The notes under the pieces were generated by a model, which was not told the origin of the DNA, searched no databases, and saw only the letters and a list, made by a program, of their open reading frames with translations. The position numbers and the translations under genes were made by a program. Shown piece by piece: positions 8,488-18,277 of a stretch of 64,000 bases of DNA. The stretch's first letter is position 1; each line of letters starts with the position of its first letter. The DNA comes from Desulfofundulus salinus (lineage in GTDB: Bacteria; Bacillota; Desulfotomaculia; Desulfotomaculales; Desulfovirgulaceae). Where the stretch lies: the NCBI RefSeq assembly GCF_003627965.1, contig NZ_RBWE01000001.1, positions 2,393,804 to 2,457,803 of the forward strand, written 5' to 3'.

Positions 8488-8745
8488 TTACATTAATGCC
8501 GGCCCCAGGGCAACCGACTTTACCACCACTCCTTCGATCTGCTGTAAATCCTCCTCCAGCGTCTTGCGCTCGCTTTCATCGGCCTCCATGGTCAGGGTAA
8601 TAATCCCCCGCTTACGGCTGGGATCCGGAATCCCCGACCGGCTTAAAATCCTGGAACCGTGCCTGGTAAGGACCTGCTGAACTTCCGGCGCCCTGTCTGC
8701 CCGCCCATCCACTAAAATCCCCACCACACAAATATCCTTTTGCAT
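8488..8745 (-). CDS. TM1266-type iron-only hydrogenase system regulator (ACT-like)
   Basis: The 85-residue protein fits the TM1266/iron-only hydrogenase system regulator family: a short ferredoxin-like ACT domain beginning QKDICVVGILVDGR with RHGSRILSRSGIPDP and KRGIITLTMEA segments. Family members are found with [FeFe]-hydrogenase maturation genes, but none are nearby. Two ATGs are possible; ATG 8745 is preferred because AGGAGG sits 9 bases ahead, whereas it would touch ATG 8754. The gene is convergent with the dynamin cluster. Confidence 0.8.
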   Translation of the reverse strand: MQKDICVVGILVDGRADRAPEVQQVLTRHGSRILSRSGIPDPSRKRGIITLTMEADESERKTLEEDLQQIEGVVVKSVALGPALM

Positions 8746-8928
8746 TACCACCATCCTCCTCCAGCCTTTCTTTTTAGCGGAACTCGGATGACCACACCCG
8801 TATCTCCGGTACTTGTATCCTAGTATTTACCCTGCTGGTAGTTTTTATTTCAACGGATAGTAGAGTAAGGTAATTGGCCCAAAACATGGTTAATATGCTT
8901 TTAAAAAAAAGCAAAGGGGCTAGTCCAT

Positions 8929-9903
8929 GTGTGTGAGGTCCTTGTGCTGGTCATTTGCCTGGCCCTGGCCTTTGATTTTATTAATGGTTTCCATGATACT
9001 GCCAACGCCGTGGCCACCTCCCTGGCCACCGGCGCCCTGACACCCCGCTCCGCCATCCTTCTGGCCACCACCATGAACTTTCTGGGGGCTATGACATTTA
9101 CCGGGGTGGCTCTGACCATTGCCGAAGGCATTGTCGATACCGCCACCCTCTTTAATAACCCTAAAACCATTTCGGCCGCCCTGCTGGCGGCCATTGTCTG
9201 GAACCTGTTAACCTGGTTTGGCGGGCTGCCCAGCAGTTCTTCCCACGCCCTGGTAGGCGCCTTAACCGGAGCTGCCCTGGCCGCAGCGGGCCTGAGGGGG
9301 GTCAACCTTGCCGGGCTTACCACTATTTTTCAGGCCATGGCCCTGTCCCTACCCCTGGCCGTAACTACCGGTTTTGTGGTCATGACGGTCGTGTTTTGCT
9401 TGACCGGGGGCCGGGCCAGTCCCCGTCTAAACCGCCGGTTCAGACACTGGCAACGCCTGGCCGCCGCCCTCCAGGCCTTTTCCCATGGTACCAACGACGC
9501 GCAAAAAACCATGGGGGTAATTACCCTGGCCCTGGTCCTGACCGGATACCAGGAGAGTTTTATGGTCCCCCTGTGGGTCAAGGTCCTTTCAGCCCTGGCC
9601 CTGGCACTGGGAACCTCCTGCGGCGGCTGGCGGATCATCCGTACGGTGGGCAGGGGCATCACCCACCTGGATCCGCCCGCGGGTTTTGCCGCCGATACGG
9701 GCTCGGCCCTGGTCATTTTGACGGCCACCCTTTTGGGATTACCCGTCAGCACCACCCATGTCATTTCTTCTTCCATCACCGGAGTGGGCCTTACCCGGGG
9801 AGCAAAGGCCGTATCCTGGTCCACGGTGGCCAGAATTCTTTTAGCCTGGGTTTTCACCCTGCCGGCCACCACCGCCCTGGGAGCACTGTTTTACTTCCTT
9901 TGA
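8929..9903 (+). CDS. pit: PiT family inorganic phosphate transporter
   Basis: The 324-residue integral membrane protein has the twin PiT signatures: GFHDTANAVATS near residue 20 and SHGTNDAQKTMG in the second half, plus many hydrophobic segments. It imports inorganic phosphate (as metal phosphate) using an ion gradient. GTG 8929 is the in-frame start after AAGGGG; an ATG two bases earlier is out of frame. No DUF47 (PhoU-like) partner gene lies next to it, unlike many PiT loci. It is convergent with the rhomboid gene (18-bp gap). Confidence 0.93.
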   Translation: MCEVLVLVICLALAFDFINGFHDTANAVATSLATGALTPRSAILLATTMNFLGAMTFTGVALTIAEGIVDTATLFNNPKTISAALLAAIVWNLLTWFGGLPSSSSHALVGALTGAALAAAGLRGVNLAGLTTIFQAMALSLPLAVTTGFVVMTVVFCLTGGRASPRLNRRFRHWQRLAAALQAFSHGTNDAQKTMGVITLALVLTGYQESFMVPLWVKVLSALALALGTSCGGWRIIRTVGRGITHLDPPAGFAADTGSALVILTATLLGLPVSTTHVISSSITGVGLTRGAKAVSWSTVARILLAWVFTLPATTALGALFYFL

Positions 9904-9920
9904 TAATAATACGTACACCA

Positions 9921-10616
9921 TTACCACCAGGGGTAATCGTTACGTATCCGGCTACGGGGAGTCAAAAGCTTCATCAGAATCATTCCGGCTATAAAACCAC
10001 CTACATGGGCCCACCAGGCCACCGGGTTGACCACCCCACCCAGGGAGGCCGCCCCGTTAAAGAGCTGGATGACAAACCACAGGGCCAGGAAAATTACCGC
10101 CGGCACCTCCATCAGGGTGAGGAAAAAGAACACCGGCACCAGGGCCAGGATCCTTGAATGGCGAAAGGTAACAAAGTACCCGCCCAGAACCCCGGCAATT
10201 GCCCCGCTGGCACCGATAACCGGTACGGGTGAAGCGGGGTTGGCCAGTACATGGGCCAGGCTTCCTACCACGCCGCAGAGCAGGTAAAAGAGGAGAAAAC
10301 GAAAGTGACCCAGCCGGTCCTCCACATTATCCCCGAATATCCACAGGTACAGCATGTTGCCCCCGAGGTGTACCCACCCGCCATGCAAAAACATGGCCGT
10401 AATAAAAGGTATTAACAGTGGTTCCAGCGGGGCCCCGGTTTGCAGGGCATGGGTTACCCGGGCGGGGATAACGCCCAGGTTATAGAAAAGCTCGCTCAGT
10501 TGTGCCTGGGAAAGTCCCAATTCTTTAAAAAAGAAAACCCAGAGGTTGATCAAAATTAAAAGCCAGTTCACAAAGGGCCTGCGTCGCGGGCGGATGCTGT
10601 CGCGTAAAGGAATCAC
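9921..10616 (-). CDS. Rhomboid family intramembrane serine protease
   Basis: A 231-residue protein with about six membrane segments. The catalytic Ser lies in GASGAIAG and the catalytic His in WWAHVGGFIAG; the oxyanion-hole region HLGGNMLYLW is intact. Rhomboids cut single-pass membrane proteins inside the lipid bilayer. The substrate is unknown. The gene is isolated, with a 209-base spacer to the next gene on the same strand. Confidence 0.93.
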   Translation of the reverse strand: MIPLRDSIRPRRRPFVNWLLILINLWVFFFKELGLSQAQLSELFYNLGVIPARVTHALQTGAPLEPLLIPFITAMFLHGGWVHLGGNMLYLWIFGDNVEDRLGHFRFLLFYLLCGVVGSLAHVLANPASPVPVIGASGAIAGVLGGYFVTFRHSRILALVPVFFFLTLMEVPAVIFLALWFVIQLFNGAASLGGVVNPVAWWAHVGGFIAGMILMKLLTPRSRIRNDYPWW

Positions 10617-10825
10617 GAAATCAACCCTTTTCTGTATTTATTGCCGGAAGTAGCTACAGGCTCCAGAGAACCGAAGCCTGTGGTCACTCCTCCACTATAG
10701 CATATACTTTCGCGACCATTTCTGACAAGGATTTTTATGGATAGTGTTGCTCACCCGACAAAGGTATATTTACCACATCTTAAGGAAAATACAAGCGGGC
10801 CGCCAGGTCACCCGGCCGGAAAATA

Positions 10826-11512
10826 TTACCCTGCCAGTACAAGTCGGGCATCCAACACCAGCGCCCCCCGGTCATAAACAACTACCGGATTTAAATCCAT
10901 CTCCTGGATTTGCGGATAACTGGCCACCAGATCGGAAACCTTAACCAATATATTGACGAGAGCCTCTTCGTCTGCGGGCGGGGCACCCCGGTACCCGGCC
11001 AGCAGCCGGTACCCCCGCAAGGACCGGATCATGTTCCGGGCCACACCGGGATTTACGGGAACTAAACGAAAACTGACATCCCCCAAAATTTCCGTGAAAA
11101 CCCCTCCCAGCCCGCACATGAGCACGGGTCCGAACTGCCGGTCGGTAGTAACCCCGACAATCATTTCCCTACCCAGCGGGGCCATGGGCTGCACCGTTAC
11201 TGCAGCCGCGGGATCTGTTGCCCTCGCCCGGGCCATGATCTCCCGGTAGGCCAGGCGCACCTGCTGGCTATCCACCAGGTTCAAGGCCACCCCACCTGTA
11301 TCCGACTTGTGGGCGATTAAAGGGGACCGCACCTTTAACACCACGGGATAACCCAATTCCCCGGCCCGCTCCACCGCTTCCTCCTCATTATGAGCCAGGA
11401 GGCAGGGGGTCACGGGTATTCCCACCTTACCCAGAATTTCCTTCACCTCGTCCTCACATAAATACCGGCGCCCGGCAGCCCGGGCCTCTGCTAAGAATTC
11501 CGCAACGTTCAC
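10826..11512 (-). CDS. Acetyl/acyl-CoA synthetase (ADP-forming), beta subunit
   Basis: A 228-residue ATP-grasp protein (LARYLC-like N-terminus EDEVKEILGKVGIPVTPC, YPVVLKVRSPLIAHKSDTGG, EMIVGVTTDRQFGPVLMCGLGG, MDLNPVVV). It is the ATP/ADP-binding half of NDP-forming acyl-CoA synthetase, which converts acyl-CoA + ADP + Pi to acid + ATP + CoA, giving substrate-level ATP in anaerobes. GTG 11512 overlaps the stop of the alpha gene by 4 bases, so the two are translationally coupled. Confidence 0.9.
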   Translation of the reverse strand: MNVAEFLAEARAAGRRYLCEDEVKEILGKVGIPVTPCLLAHNEEEAVERAGELGYPVVLKVRSPLIAHKSDTGGVALNLVDSQQVRLAYREIMARARATDPAAAVTVQPMAPLGREMIVGVTTDRQFGPVLMCGLGGVFTEILGDVSFRLVPVNPGVARNMIRSLRGYRLLAGYRGAPPADEEALVNILVKVSDLVASYPQIQEMDLNPVVVYDRGALVLDARLVLAG

Positions 11513-12903
11513 CGGCTGATCCCTCCTCGTTGCAGGGCGTAATGTAAAAGGGCCGAGACTCCCCAGGCCGCCTCCTCGGGGGTAATGTAGACGGGGATGT
11601 CCCGGGAGTGCAGGATTTCCCTCTCTTCCCTTACTTGTTCCTGGGTCGAAATGTACAGGGCCACCACCGGCTTACTACTTTGCTTTTGTGCGGCCAGGAG
11701 TTCGGAAGTGGGACAGCGCCAGTTCAGGTGAAGGCAGTAGGCAGCCACCAGCAGATCGATTCGCGGATCATCCAGCACCGCTTCCACCAGCCGGCCAAAG
11801 GTGGCTGCCTGCATCCCCTGTCCCGCCGCATCCAGAGGGTTTTTGAGCACCACCGGAGGGTTTTGTCCCAATACTCCTTTGATTCTTTCCATGGTACTTT
11901 CGGCAAAGGGAGGGAACACCCCGCCCCGTAAACCTGCTTCATCCAGCAGTACGATACTGGGACCTGCCGTATGGGTAACCACCCCCACCCCGTTTCCCCG
12001 GGGAATGGGAGCCATGGCCAGGGCTTTACAGGCAGCCACCATTTCTAAAGCACTCTCCACTACCAAAAGGCCGAACTGTTGCAGTATTTGTTTGTACATT
12101 TGATAGCTGCCGGCCATGCTGCCGGTATGGGTGAGGGCGGCAAAGTTCACCGCATCCGAACGCCCCACCTTATAAAAAACCACCGGTTTACGCCGGGCCA
12201 CCTCCCCGGCTACCTGTACCAGCCGCCGGGCATCATCGGTGCCTTCAACAAAAACGCCAATGACCGCCGTGCTGTCGTCCCGGGCCAGGTATTCCAGGTA
12301 ATCGCTTAATTCCAGGGTGCTGCGGTTGCCCACACCCACCCACTTGTTAATGCCCAGACCCTCATCCACGGCTTTTTGCAGTATGGTAAGCCCTACACCA
12401 CCGCTCTGGCTGACGAAGGAAACCTTGCCCCGGGGTAACCGCAGGGGATAAAAAGTGGCGTTTAGATTGGCCCGGGTATTAATCAACCCCAGCGTGTTCG
12501 GGCCAACCACTTCCATATTATATTGCCGGGCCACGGCAATCAGGCGTTCCTCCAGGGCCTTCCCTGCCGGCCCCATTTCTCGAAAACCGCCTGCTACGCA
12601 GATGACTCCTTTCACTCCTTTTTTACCGCACTGCTCCACCACTTCCACGGTAGCAAACTGATTTACCCCAATTACCGCCACATCCACCGGTCCGGGCACT
12701 TCTTCCAGGGAACGGTATACCGGCAGGCCCTGCAAGCTCTCCAGGCGGGGATGTATTGGATAAATCTTGCCCTGAAACCCGGAGTAGATAAGACTTTGTA
12801 AAAGGTTGTAACCTACGCGGTCACTTGACCCGGTAACCCCTACCACGGCCACACTGCGGGGATAAAAAATACCGTTCAGCACCTCCAGTTTATTGCCGGA
12901 CAA
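11509..12903 (-). CDS. Acetyl/acyl-CoA synthetase (ADP-forming), alpha subunit
   Basis: The 464-residue protein has an N-terminal CoA-binding Rossmann domain (YPRSVAVVGVTGSSDRVGYN) followed by two succinyl-CoA ligase-like domains, including VSFVSQSGGVGL. The phosphorylated His would be the one in ALTHTGSMAG. TTG 12903 is the start, with GGGGAGGG upstream. With the beta subunit it forms a split ADP-forming synthetase; in single-chain homologues both halves are fused. The acid handled (acetate, propionate, branched or aryl) cannot be read from sequence. Confidence 0.9.
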   Translation of the reverse strand: MSGNKLEVLNGIFYPRSVAVVGVTGSSDRVGYNLLQSLIYSGFQGKIYPIHPRLESLQGLPVYRSLEEVPGPVDVAVIGVNQFATVEVVEQCGKKGVKGVICVAGGFREMGPAGKALEERLIAVARQYNMEVVGPNTLGLINTRANLNATFYPLRLPRGKVSFVSQSGGVGLTILQKAVDEGLGINKWVGVGNRSTLELSDYLEYLARDDSTAVIGVFVEGTDDARRLVQVAGEVARRKPVVFYKVGRSDAVNFAALTHTGSMAGSYQMYKQILQQFGLLVVESALEMVAACKALAMAPIPRGNGVGVVTHTAGPSIVLLDEAGLRGGVFPPFAESTMERIKGVLGQNPPVVLKNPLDAAGQGMQAATFGRLVEAVLDDPRIDLLVAAYCLHLNWRCPTSELLAAQKQSSKPVVALYISTQEQVREEREILHSRDIPVYITPEEAAWGVSALLHYALQRGGISR

Positions 12904-12982
12904 TCGCGATCCCTCCCCATATGAATGATCCCCTTATGATTAAATTCTAAGAACTTTCTGATAAACCTTCCGGCCGGCAAAA

Positions 12983-13016
12983 TTAAAACTTCCCCAACCC
13001 GGGGGAAGTTTAAAAC
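12983..13016 (-). terminator. Terminator downstream of hisG
   Basis: Minus-strand AAACTTCCCC and GGGGAAGTTT form a stem with a GC-rich loop, followed by TTAATTTT. It separates hisG from the acyl-CoA synthetase genes. Confidence 0.75.
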
Positions 13017-13079
13017 ATGGAGAAGTGCACATCCTGGCGAACTTCAGGGAGTTAACTCAGGACAACGCACAGTCCGCCT

Positions 13080-13958
13080 TTAGGGAATCACCTTGGTCAA
13101 TGGATACTCGATGATATCCTCGGCACCGGTTCTTTTCAAGGCCGGGATCAAATCCCGCACCTTTTTCTCATCCATAATTACCTCCACCGCACACCAGTCG
13201 CAGTTCACCAGCTGGGAAATGGTGGGGTGTTTCATGGCCGGCAACAACGCCAGCACATCATCCAGCTTCTCCCTGGGCACGTTCATCTTTAAGCCTACCT
13301 TGGCGTCGGCCCGGAGCGCCCCCTGCAGCAGTACGGCCAGGTTTTCCAGTTTCTCCCGCTTCCAGGGATCCTCCCATGCCTTTTTGTTGGCATGGAGGCG
13401 GGGTGTTGATTGCAAAATGGTGGCAATCACCCTTAAATTGTTGGCCTTCAGCGAACTCCCGGTTTCCGTAAGATCAGCAATGGCATCCACCAGGTGAGGC
13501 ACCTTAACCTCGGTGGCACCGTAGGAATACTCCACAAAAGCCTCTACACCGTGGCTGGCAAGAAACTTTTTGGTCACCCGGACCAGCTCGGTGGCAATGC
13601 GTTTATTTTGCAAATCGGCCACCGTCTGGATGTCGCTATCGTTGGCCACGGCCAGCACCAGCCGGATGGGGTTGGTGGTTTGTTTCGAGTAAACAAGTTC
13701 AGCCACCTCCACCACGTCGGCCTCATTTTCCATGATCCAGTCCAGGCCGCTGATGCCCGCATCCAGCACACCCTCATATACATAACGAGGGATTTCCTGG
13801 GCACGCATCAGCACTATTTCCAGCTCCGGATCGTCAACGCTGGGAAAGTAGGAGCGGCTCCTGACCGCTATATTAAAGCCGGCCCGTTTGAATAACTGAA
13901 AAGTGGCCTCCTGCAGGCTCCCCTTTGGTAAGCCCAAACGCAACTTCAAACAAAACAC
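13080..13958 (-). CDS. hisG: ATP phosphoribosyltransferase, long form
   Basis: First step of histidine synthesis: joins ATP and PRPP to give phosphoribosyl-ATP. The 292-residue length, with a C-terminal ACT-like domain ([29 protein letters not shown]), marks the long, feedback-controlled form that does not need His[11 protein letters not shown] opens the catalytic domain and [12 protein letters not shown] is the PRPP-binding loop. GTG 13958 is chosen because AAGGA lies 8 bases ahead; GTG 13964 and TTG 13949 are alternatives. No other his gene is adjacent, so it stands outside a his operon. Confidence 0.95.
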   Translation of the reverse strand: MFCLKLRLGLPKGSLQEATFQLFKRAGFNIAVRSRSYFPSVDDPELEIVLMRAQEIPRYVYEGVLDAGISGLDWIMENEADVVEVAELVYSKQTTNPIRLVLAVANDSDIQTVADLQNKRIATELVRVTKKFLASHGVEAFVEYSYGATEVKVPHLVDAIADLTETGSSLKANNLRVIATILQSTPRLHANKKAWEDPWKREKLENLAVLLQGALRADAKVGLKMNVPREKLDDVLALLPAMKHPTISQLVNCDWCAVEVIMDEKKVRDLIPALKRTGAEDIIEYPLTKVIP

Positions 13959-14114
13959 CCCCACAATCCTTTTTTGCTTTAATATGATAATATACTACCC
14001 GGTGAAACTATCATCCAGTATAGATCAGTCCCTTTCCCATGTCAATAGGAAGTTGCATAAATAGGAAAACCCGGTGCCAGAATAAATCTGGCACGGCAAA
14101 GGAGGTTACGAGCG

Positions 14115-14879
14115 TTGAATTCCCGGAAGTTGTTATGGTACACCCTTCTTGCAGTGTTTACCTTATTTATTTTTTTAAACACGGCCACTGAAGTCTGTGC
14201 GGAACAACAGCAGCCCGACAAACTGCAAAATAAACAAAACCTGACCACCACCACGGAAAACGTTCTTATTTTTTGGACCGACGGTCCAAAATTAAAGGCC
14301 CTCACTCTGATGGCCATCACCCCGCGCAAGAAACCGGTGGGCATTGTCTCCATCCCCATAAACACCCGCATCCACGACATCTGGGGCGTAAAAACGCTGG
14401 AGGAACTCTACCATAAAACGGGACGGGAAGGGACGACGGCATACCTGGAAAAACGCTTCGGCATACCCATCAACCATTACGTGGATATCAGCCAGGCCAC
14501 CCTGACCCGCACCAGCGAGGCGCTGGGACCGGTGGAGATGGCGGGCAAACAAACTTCACTGCTGGAGGTATTTGAGGGAACTTATACCAACCAGCGCATG
14601 GACCTGCAAACAGAAATCCGGGCCCTGGCGGCAAGGTTGATTGAGCCGGCCGTGTTGATCAAATTGCCGCGCCTTTTGTGGATTTTTACCAGCGGGGTGG
14701 AAACAAACCTGGGCATGGGCCATATCCTGACCCTTTACCAGGCCCTGCAGGGGAACGGCCCGGAAATCCTGCGCAAGCAGGCCCTCCCCGGGCGGGATTA
14801 TTTTGTCGGCCCCGCCAAATACCGCGAGGTATCCCCGGACGCCTGGAACCGGGTGCTACGGGAAGTAACCTGCACTTAA
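14115..14879 (+). CDS. LytR-CpsA-Psr (LCP)-like secreted protein, degenerate active site
   Basis: A 254-residue protein with an N-terminal membrane/signal segment (LLWYTLLAVFTLFIFL) and an LCP-like core (ITPRKKPVGIVSIPINTRI, FGIPINHYVDI, EALGPVEM). LCP enzymes attach wall polymers to peptidoglycan. Here residues usually needed are changed: the family SIPRDT motif reads SIPINT, and the early VDxR motif reads TDGP. It is therefore probably not an active transferase. TTG 14115 follows AAAGGAGGTTAC. A terminator follows directly. Confidence 0.65.
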   Translation: MNSRKLLWYTLLAVFTLFIFLNTATEVCAEQQQPDKLQNKQNLTTTTENVLIFWTDGPKLKALTLMAITPRKKPVGIVSIPINTRIHDIWGVKTLEELYHKTGREGTTAYLEKRFGIPINHYVDISQATLTRTSEALGPVEMAGKQTSLLEVFEGTYTNQRMDLQTEIRALAARLIEPAVLIKLPRLLWIFTSGVETNLGMGHILTLYQALQGNGPEILRKQALPGRDYFVGPAKYREVSPDAWNRVLREVTCT

Positions 14880-14883
14880 AACG

Positions 14884-14909
14884 CGACCGCTCGGACGAGC
14901 GGCTTTTTC
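14884..14909 (+). terminator. Intrinsic terminator after LCP-like gene
   Basis: CCGCTC and GAGCGG pair around GGAC and are followed by CTTTTTC. Confidence 0.85.
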
Positions 14910-15001
14910 ATTCAGACAGAGTTACCATTATTAAACGCGCAAACACTTTATAACCGCAGGAAAATATATTAACGGCAGAAAAGCTAAAAGGGAGGAGCAT
15001 T

Positions 15002-16150
15002 ATGTTGTTGCAAAAAATTATTCTATCACTAATAATTGTCAGTATGGCCGGCATTCTTGGGGCTTCAAATTGCACAGCTACCGAGTCGCCCGTCTCAAAA
15101 AAGGAACTGGAAACCACGGTTAAGGAAATATTTGACACCCGTGCCCGGGCCATTATCACCGGAGCCGATCCCGCCCCGGCCCTGGTCTGCTACGACACCG
15201 GGGCCAAGCTGGGCCGCTGGGCCCTTGCCCATGAGGAACACAAGCTGAGTTTTGTACAATGCTGGGCTAAAAAAAGGGGGGTGCAAATTATTGAAGCGAA
15301 ACCAGCGATACGTATTCCCTGGTCGCAGGTACGGGAAGATACCGCGGAGTTTGTTGTCCATCAGACCCTTCAGTTAGGGTATGTTTACCCCCATGACCCT
15401 ACCATCAACCGCTTTGGCATCGGCACCCGGCACTGGATGGAACTGGTGAAAAAGGGCGGCAAATGGCTTATCCGGAAGGACTTTTACACTGACGGCCTGG
15501 GTGATGACACCCTGGTACCTAAACCCACTCCCGCTGATGGCCCTGCTTATATAGGTACGGTTGTAAAATCTGATTCCATTCAAAACTATACAAAGGGGGT
15601 TTTCGACCGGGAGGGGGCAGCCCGGTACGCGGATAATTACGCTGGCCTGGCCTGGGGGGCCGGCAACAACCACAAATACAACCCCCGTTACCGCGACCTT
15701 AACGGCAACGGCGGAGACTGCACCAATTTTGTGTCCCAGTGCCTGGGGGACCAGGAAGGGGGTAAGCTCCCCATGGACGGCACCTGGTACTACCGCTACG
15801 ACCGCAACGGCGGTTCGGGCAGCCGGGCCTGGGTGCAAACCGAGGCCTTTGCAAGCTGGCTTTTGTACAGCGGCCATGCCCGGCGTATAGCCCGGGGCAC
15901 CTTCCCGGAATTGAACCAGCCCAGCGCCAAATTTCCCCGGGGAGCCGTACGGGAACTGCAAAAAGGGGATGTGATTGGCTACGAGGAAAAGGGGCGCATC
16001 GAGCATTTTGCCATTGTGGTTGGGACGGACTCCCGGGGTTACCCGGTGGTGGACGCCCATACCGTGGACCGCTACCACTGTCCCTGGGATATGGGGTGGG
16101 ACAAGAAGACCGTTTTTCACCTCTTCCGGGTTAATGACGGCTCAAAATAA
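15002..16150 (+). CDS. Secreted protein with C-terminal amidase-like (Amidase_6) domain
   Basis: The 382-residue protein has a signal peptide (about residues 1-26), an N-terminal domain of unknown role, and from about residue 210 an Amidase_6-type domain: YNPRYRDLNGNGGDCTNFVSQCL with the catalytic Cys in GGDCTNF and a later His in GRIEHFAIVVG. Such domains are papain-like (NlpC/P60-related) and often cut peptidoglycan peptides or act on spore/cell wall. ATG 15002 is preceded by GGGAGGAGC. It is flanked by terminators on both sides, so it is probably monocistronic. Confidence 0.85.
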   Translation: MLLQKIILSLIIVSMAGILGASNCTATESPVSKKELETTVKEIFDTRARAIITGADPAPALVCYDTGAKLGRWALAHEEHKLSFVQCWAKKRGVQIIEAKPAIRIPWSQVREDTAEFVVHQTLQLGYVYPHDPTINRFGIGTRHWMELVKKGGKWLIRKDFYTDGLGDDTLVPKPTPADGPAYIGTVVKSDSIQNYTKGVFDREGAARYADNYAGLAWGAGNNHKYNPRYRDLNGNGGDCTNFVSQCLGDQEGGKLPMDGTWYYRYDRNGGSGSRAWVQTEAFASWLLYSGHARRIARGTFPELNQPSAKFPRGAVRELQKGDVIGYEEKGRIEHFAIVVGTDSRGYPVVDAHTVDRYHCPWDMGWDKKTVFHLFRVNDGSK

Positions 16151-16175
16151 CTATCAAAGGCCCGGGAAGAAAAAC

Positions 16176-16258
16176 GGGGGTAAGTTGCCGGACTTATCCC
16201 CCTTAAAACCCTTTAAAGGGAAAACTGCCCCAGCTAAAAATTAAGTGCAGTTTTCCCC
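16176..16258 (+). terminator. Two consecutive hairpins after the amidase gene
   Basis: The first stem pairs GGGGGTAAG with CTTATCCCC (16176-16201). The second pairs GGGAAAACTGC with GCAGTTTTCCC (16218-16257). Neither has a long U-tract, so they may be a terminator pair or part of the leader of the next gene. A purine riboswitch was looked for and not found. Confidence 0.5.
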
Positions 16259-16332
16259 CCTTACTTGCAGGTATTATTCCCTTTCACACGGTAAATATAG
16301 TGGGAAAACCATTCATCTTGCGGGGTGAAAAA

Positions 16333-18215
16333 ATGGCATATCAACCCAACCGGCGTCCCCTGTGGGAAGTTACCGCCGATCTGGCCCTGGCGGCCCAGGG
16401 AAAAATACCAGCGGACGTGGTAATCAAAAACGGCCGGGTGGTCAACGTACATACCGCCGAAGTCCAGCCCGGCCTGGATGTGGCTATTAAACACGGCCGT
16501 GTGGTGCTGGTGGGCCGGGCCGACCATACCATCGACAAGGATACCCTGGTGATCGATGCCGGGGGCTGTTACCTTGTACCGGGCTTTTTGGACGGGCATA
16601 TTCACGTGGAAAGCAGCATGGTTACCGTCACCCAGTTTGCCCGGGCGGTAATCCCCTGCGGCACCACTACCATTTTCATGGATCCCCATGAAATCGCCAA
16701 TGTCCTGGGTATGGAGGGCATCCGCCTGATGATGGAAGAAGGGGAAAGGCTGCCTTTAAAGGTTTTTACCACCATGCCCTCCTGCGTCCCCGCCGCCCCT
16801 GGCTTTGAGGATGCCGGGGCAAACATCGGGCCGGCGGAAGTTCGTGAAGCCATGACCTGGCCGGGGATCATCGGCCTGGGGGAAATGATGAACTTCCCCG
16901 GCGTACTGGCGGGGGATCCCCTGGTGCACGGTGAAATACAGGCCACCCTGAAAGCAAACAAGGTGGTCACGGGTCATTACTCCATTCCGGAGACGGAAGT
17001 GGGCCTGCCGGGCTACATTGCCGCGGGCATTTCCTCCTGCCACGAATCCACTCGGGCAGAAGACGCCCTGGCCCGCATGCGCCTGGGCATGTACGCCAAG
17101 ATGCGGGAGGGTTCGGCCTGGCAGGATGTTAAGGCTACGATAAAGAGCATCACCGAAACCCGGGTAGACTCCCGCTACGCCATCCTGGTTTCCGACGACA
17201 CCCACCCGGAAACCCTGCTTACCCTGGGCCACCTGAACCACGTGGTGCGCCGGGCCATCCAGGAAGGGGTCGACCCCGTGCGGGCCATCCAGATGGCCAC
17301 CATCAATCCCGCCCAGTGCTTCGGGGTAACCCGGGATCTGGGCAGCATCGCCCCCGGGCGCTATGCCGATATTTTGTTTATCCCCGATCTTGCGGACATG
17401 AAGGTAGAACGGGTCATGGTAGACGGCATGATGGTGGCCGAAAAAGGACGGATGTTATTTGACCTGGCGCCCTTCGATTACCCTGAAAAGGCCCGTCACT
17501 CGGTGCACCTGCGCAGGCCCCTTGCCGCCGGCGATTTCACCATTGCCGCCCACCACGGAAAAAAAGCCCTGGTGCGGGTAATGGAAGTAATCGAAGCCAG
17601 GGTAGGCACCCTGCACCGGCAGGTGGAAGTACCCGTGGAAAACGGGGAAATCAGGTCTTCCGTGGAACTGGATGTGGCCAAGGTGGCCTGCATTGAACGG
17701 CACGGCGGGCCGGGAAACATGGGCCTGGGCCTGGTCAGGGGCTTTCATCTTAAAGGAGGCGCGGTGGCCTCCACCGTGGCCCACGACAGCCATAACCTGC
17801 TGGTGGTGGGCATGGACGACGCCGATATGGCCCTGGCCGCCAACACCCTGGCCGAATGCGGGGGCGGCATGGTGGCCGTGCTGAACGGCCGGGTGCTGGC
17901 CCTCCTGCCCCTGCCCATAGCCGGGTTGATGTCCGACCGGCCGGTGGAAGGGCCGTGCTGAACGGCCGGGTGCTGGCCCTCCTGCCCCTGCCCATAGCCG
18001 GGTTGATGTCCGACCGGCCGGTGGAAGAGGTACGGGAAATGGTGGCCGCCCTGGAAGGGGCCTGGAGGGAGCTGGGCTGCCCCCTGGTCTCCCCCTTCAT
18101 GACCATGGCCTTGCTCTCCCTGCCGGTCATACCGGAGCTGCGGGTGACCAACCGCGGCCTGGTGGACACGGTGAACTTCCGTTTTGTGGACCTGGTGATT
18201 GAGGAAACGGTGTGA
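16333..18215 (+). CDS. ade: Adenine deaminase, reading frame broken by a 77-bp duplication
   Basis: AdeC-type amidohydrolase: adenine + water to hypoxanthine + ammonia. PGFLDGHIHVESSM carries metal-binding His residues; FMDPHEIANVLG and SDDTHPETLL are further family motifs. As written, the frame from ATG 16333 (GGGGTGA upstream) ends early at 17961 after RPVEGPC. The proper C-terminus (EVREMVAALEGAW to FVDLVIEETV) continues in another frame to 18215. Removing one copy of the exact 77-bp repeat (17874-17950 = 17951-18027) restores one open frame of about 600 residues, the normal length. I think the break is an assembly artefact, not a pseudogene. Confidence 0.9.
17874..18027. repeat. Exact 77-bp tandem duplication inside ade
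   Basis: Bases 17874-17950 are identical to 17951-18027; the base before and the base after the repeat differ, so the match is exactly 77 bases. 77 is not a multiple of three, and the copy frameshifts ade. Confidence 0.97.
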
Positions 18216-18277
18216 TACTGCCCTACTTTTTCCTTGCCTGAAACGCCCTTACCTGCTATGCTGGAAGTGAAAGGCAG

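Noticed and set aside
9396-10157. Long plus-strand frame of 253 codons
   Set aside because: Very Gly/Pro/His-rich shadow of the phosphate transporter and rhomboid genes, no ribosome site, no domain.
16151-16332. Purine riboswitch ahead of adenine deaminase
   Set aside because: Hairpins are present but the conserved purine aptamer core sequences are not.
17855-18215. A separate small gene after adenine deaminase
   Set aside because: It is the true C-terminus of ade moved out of frame by the 77-bp duplication.
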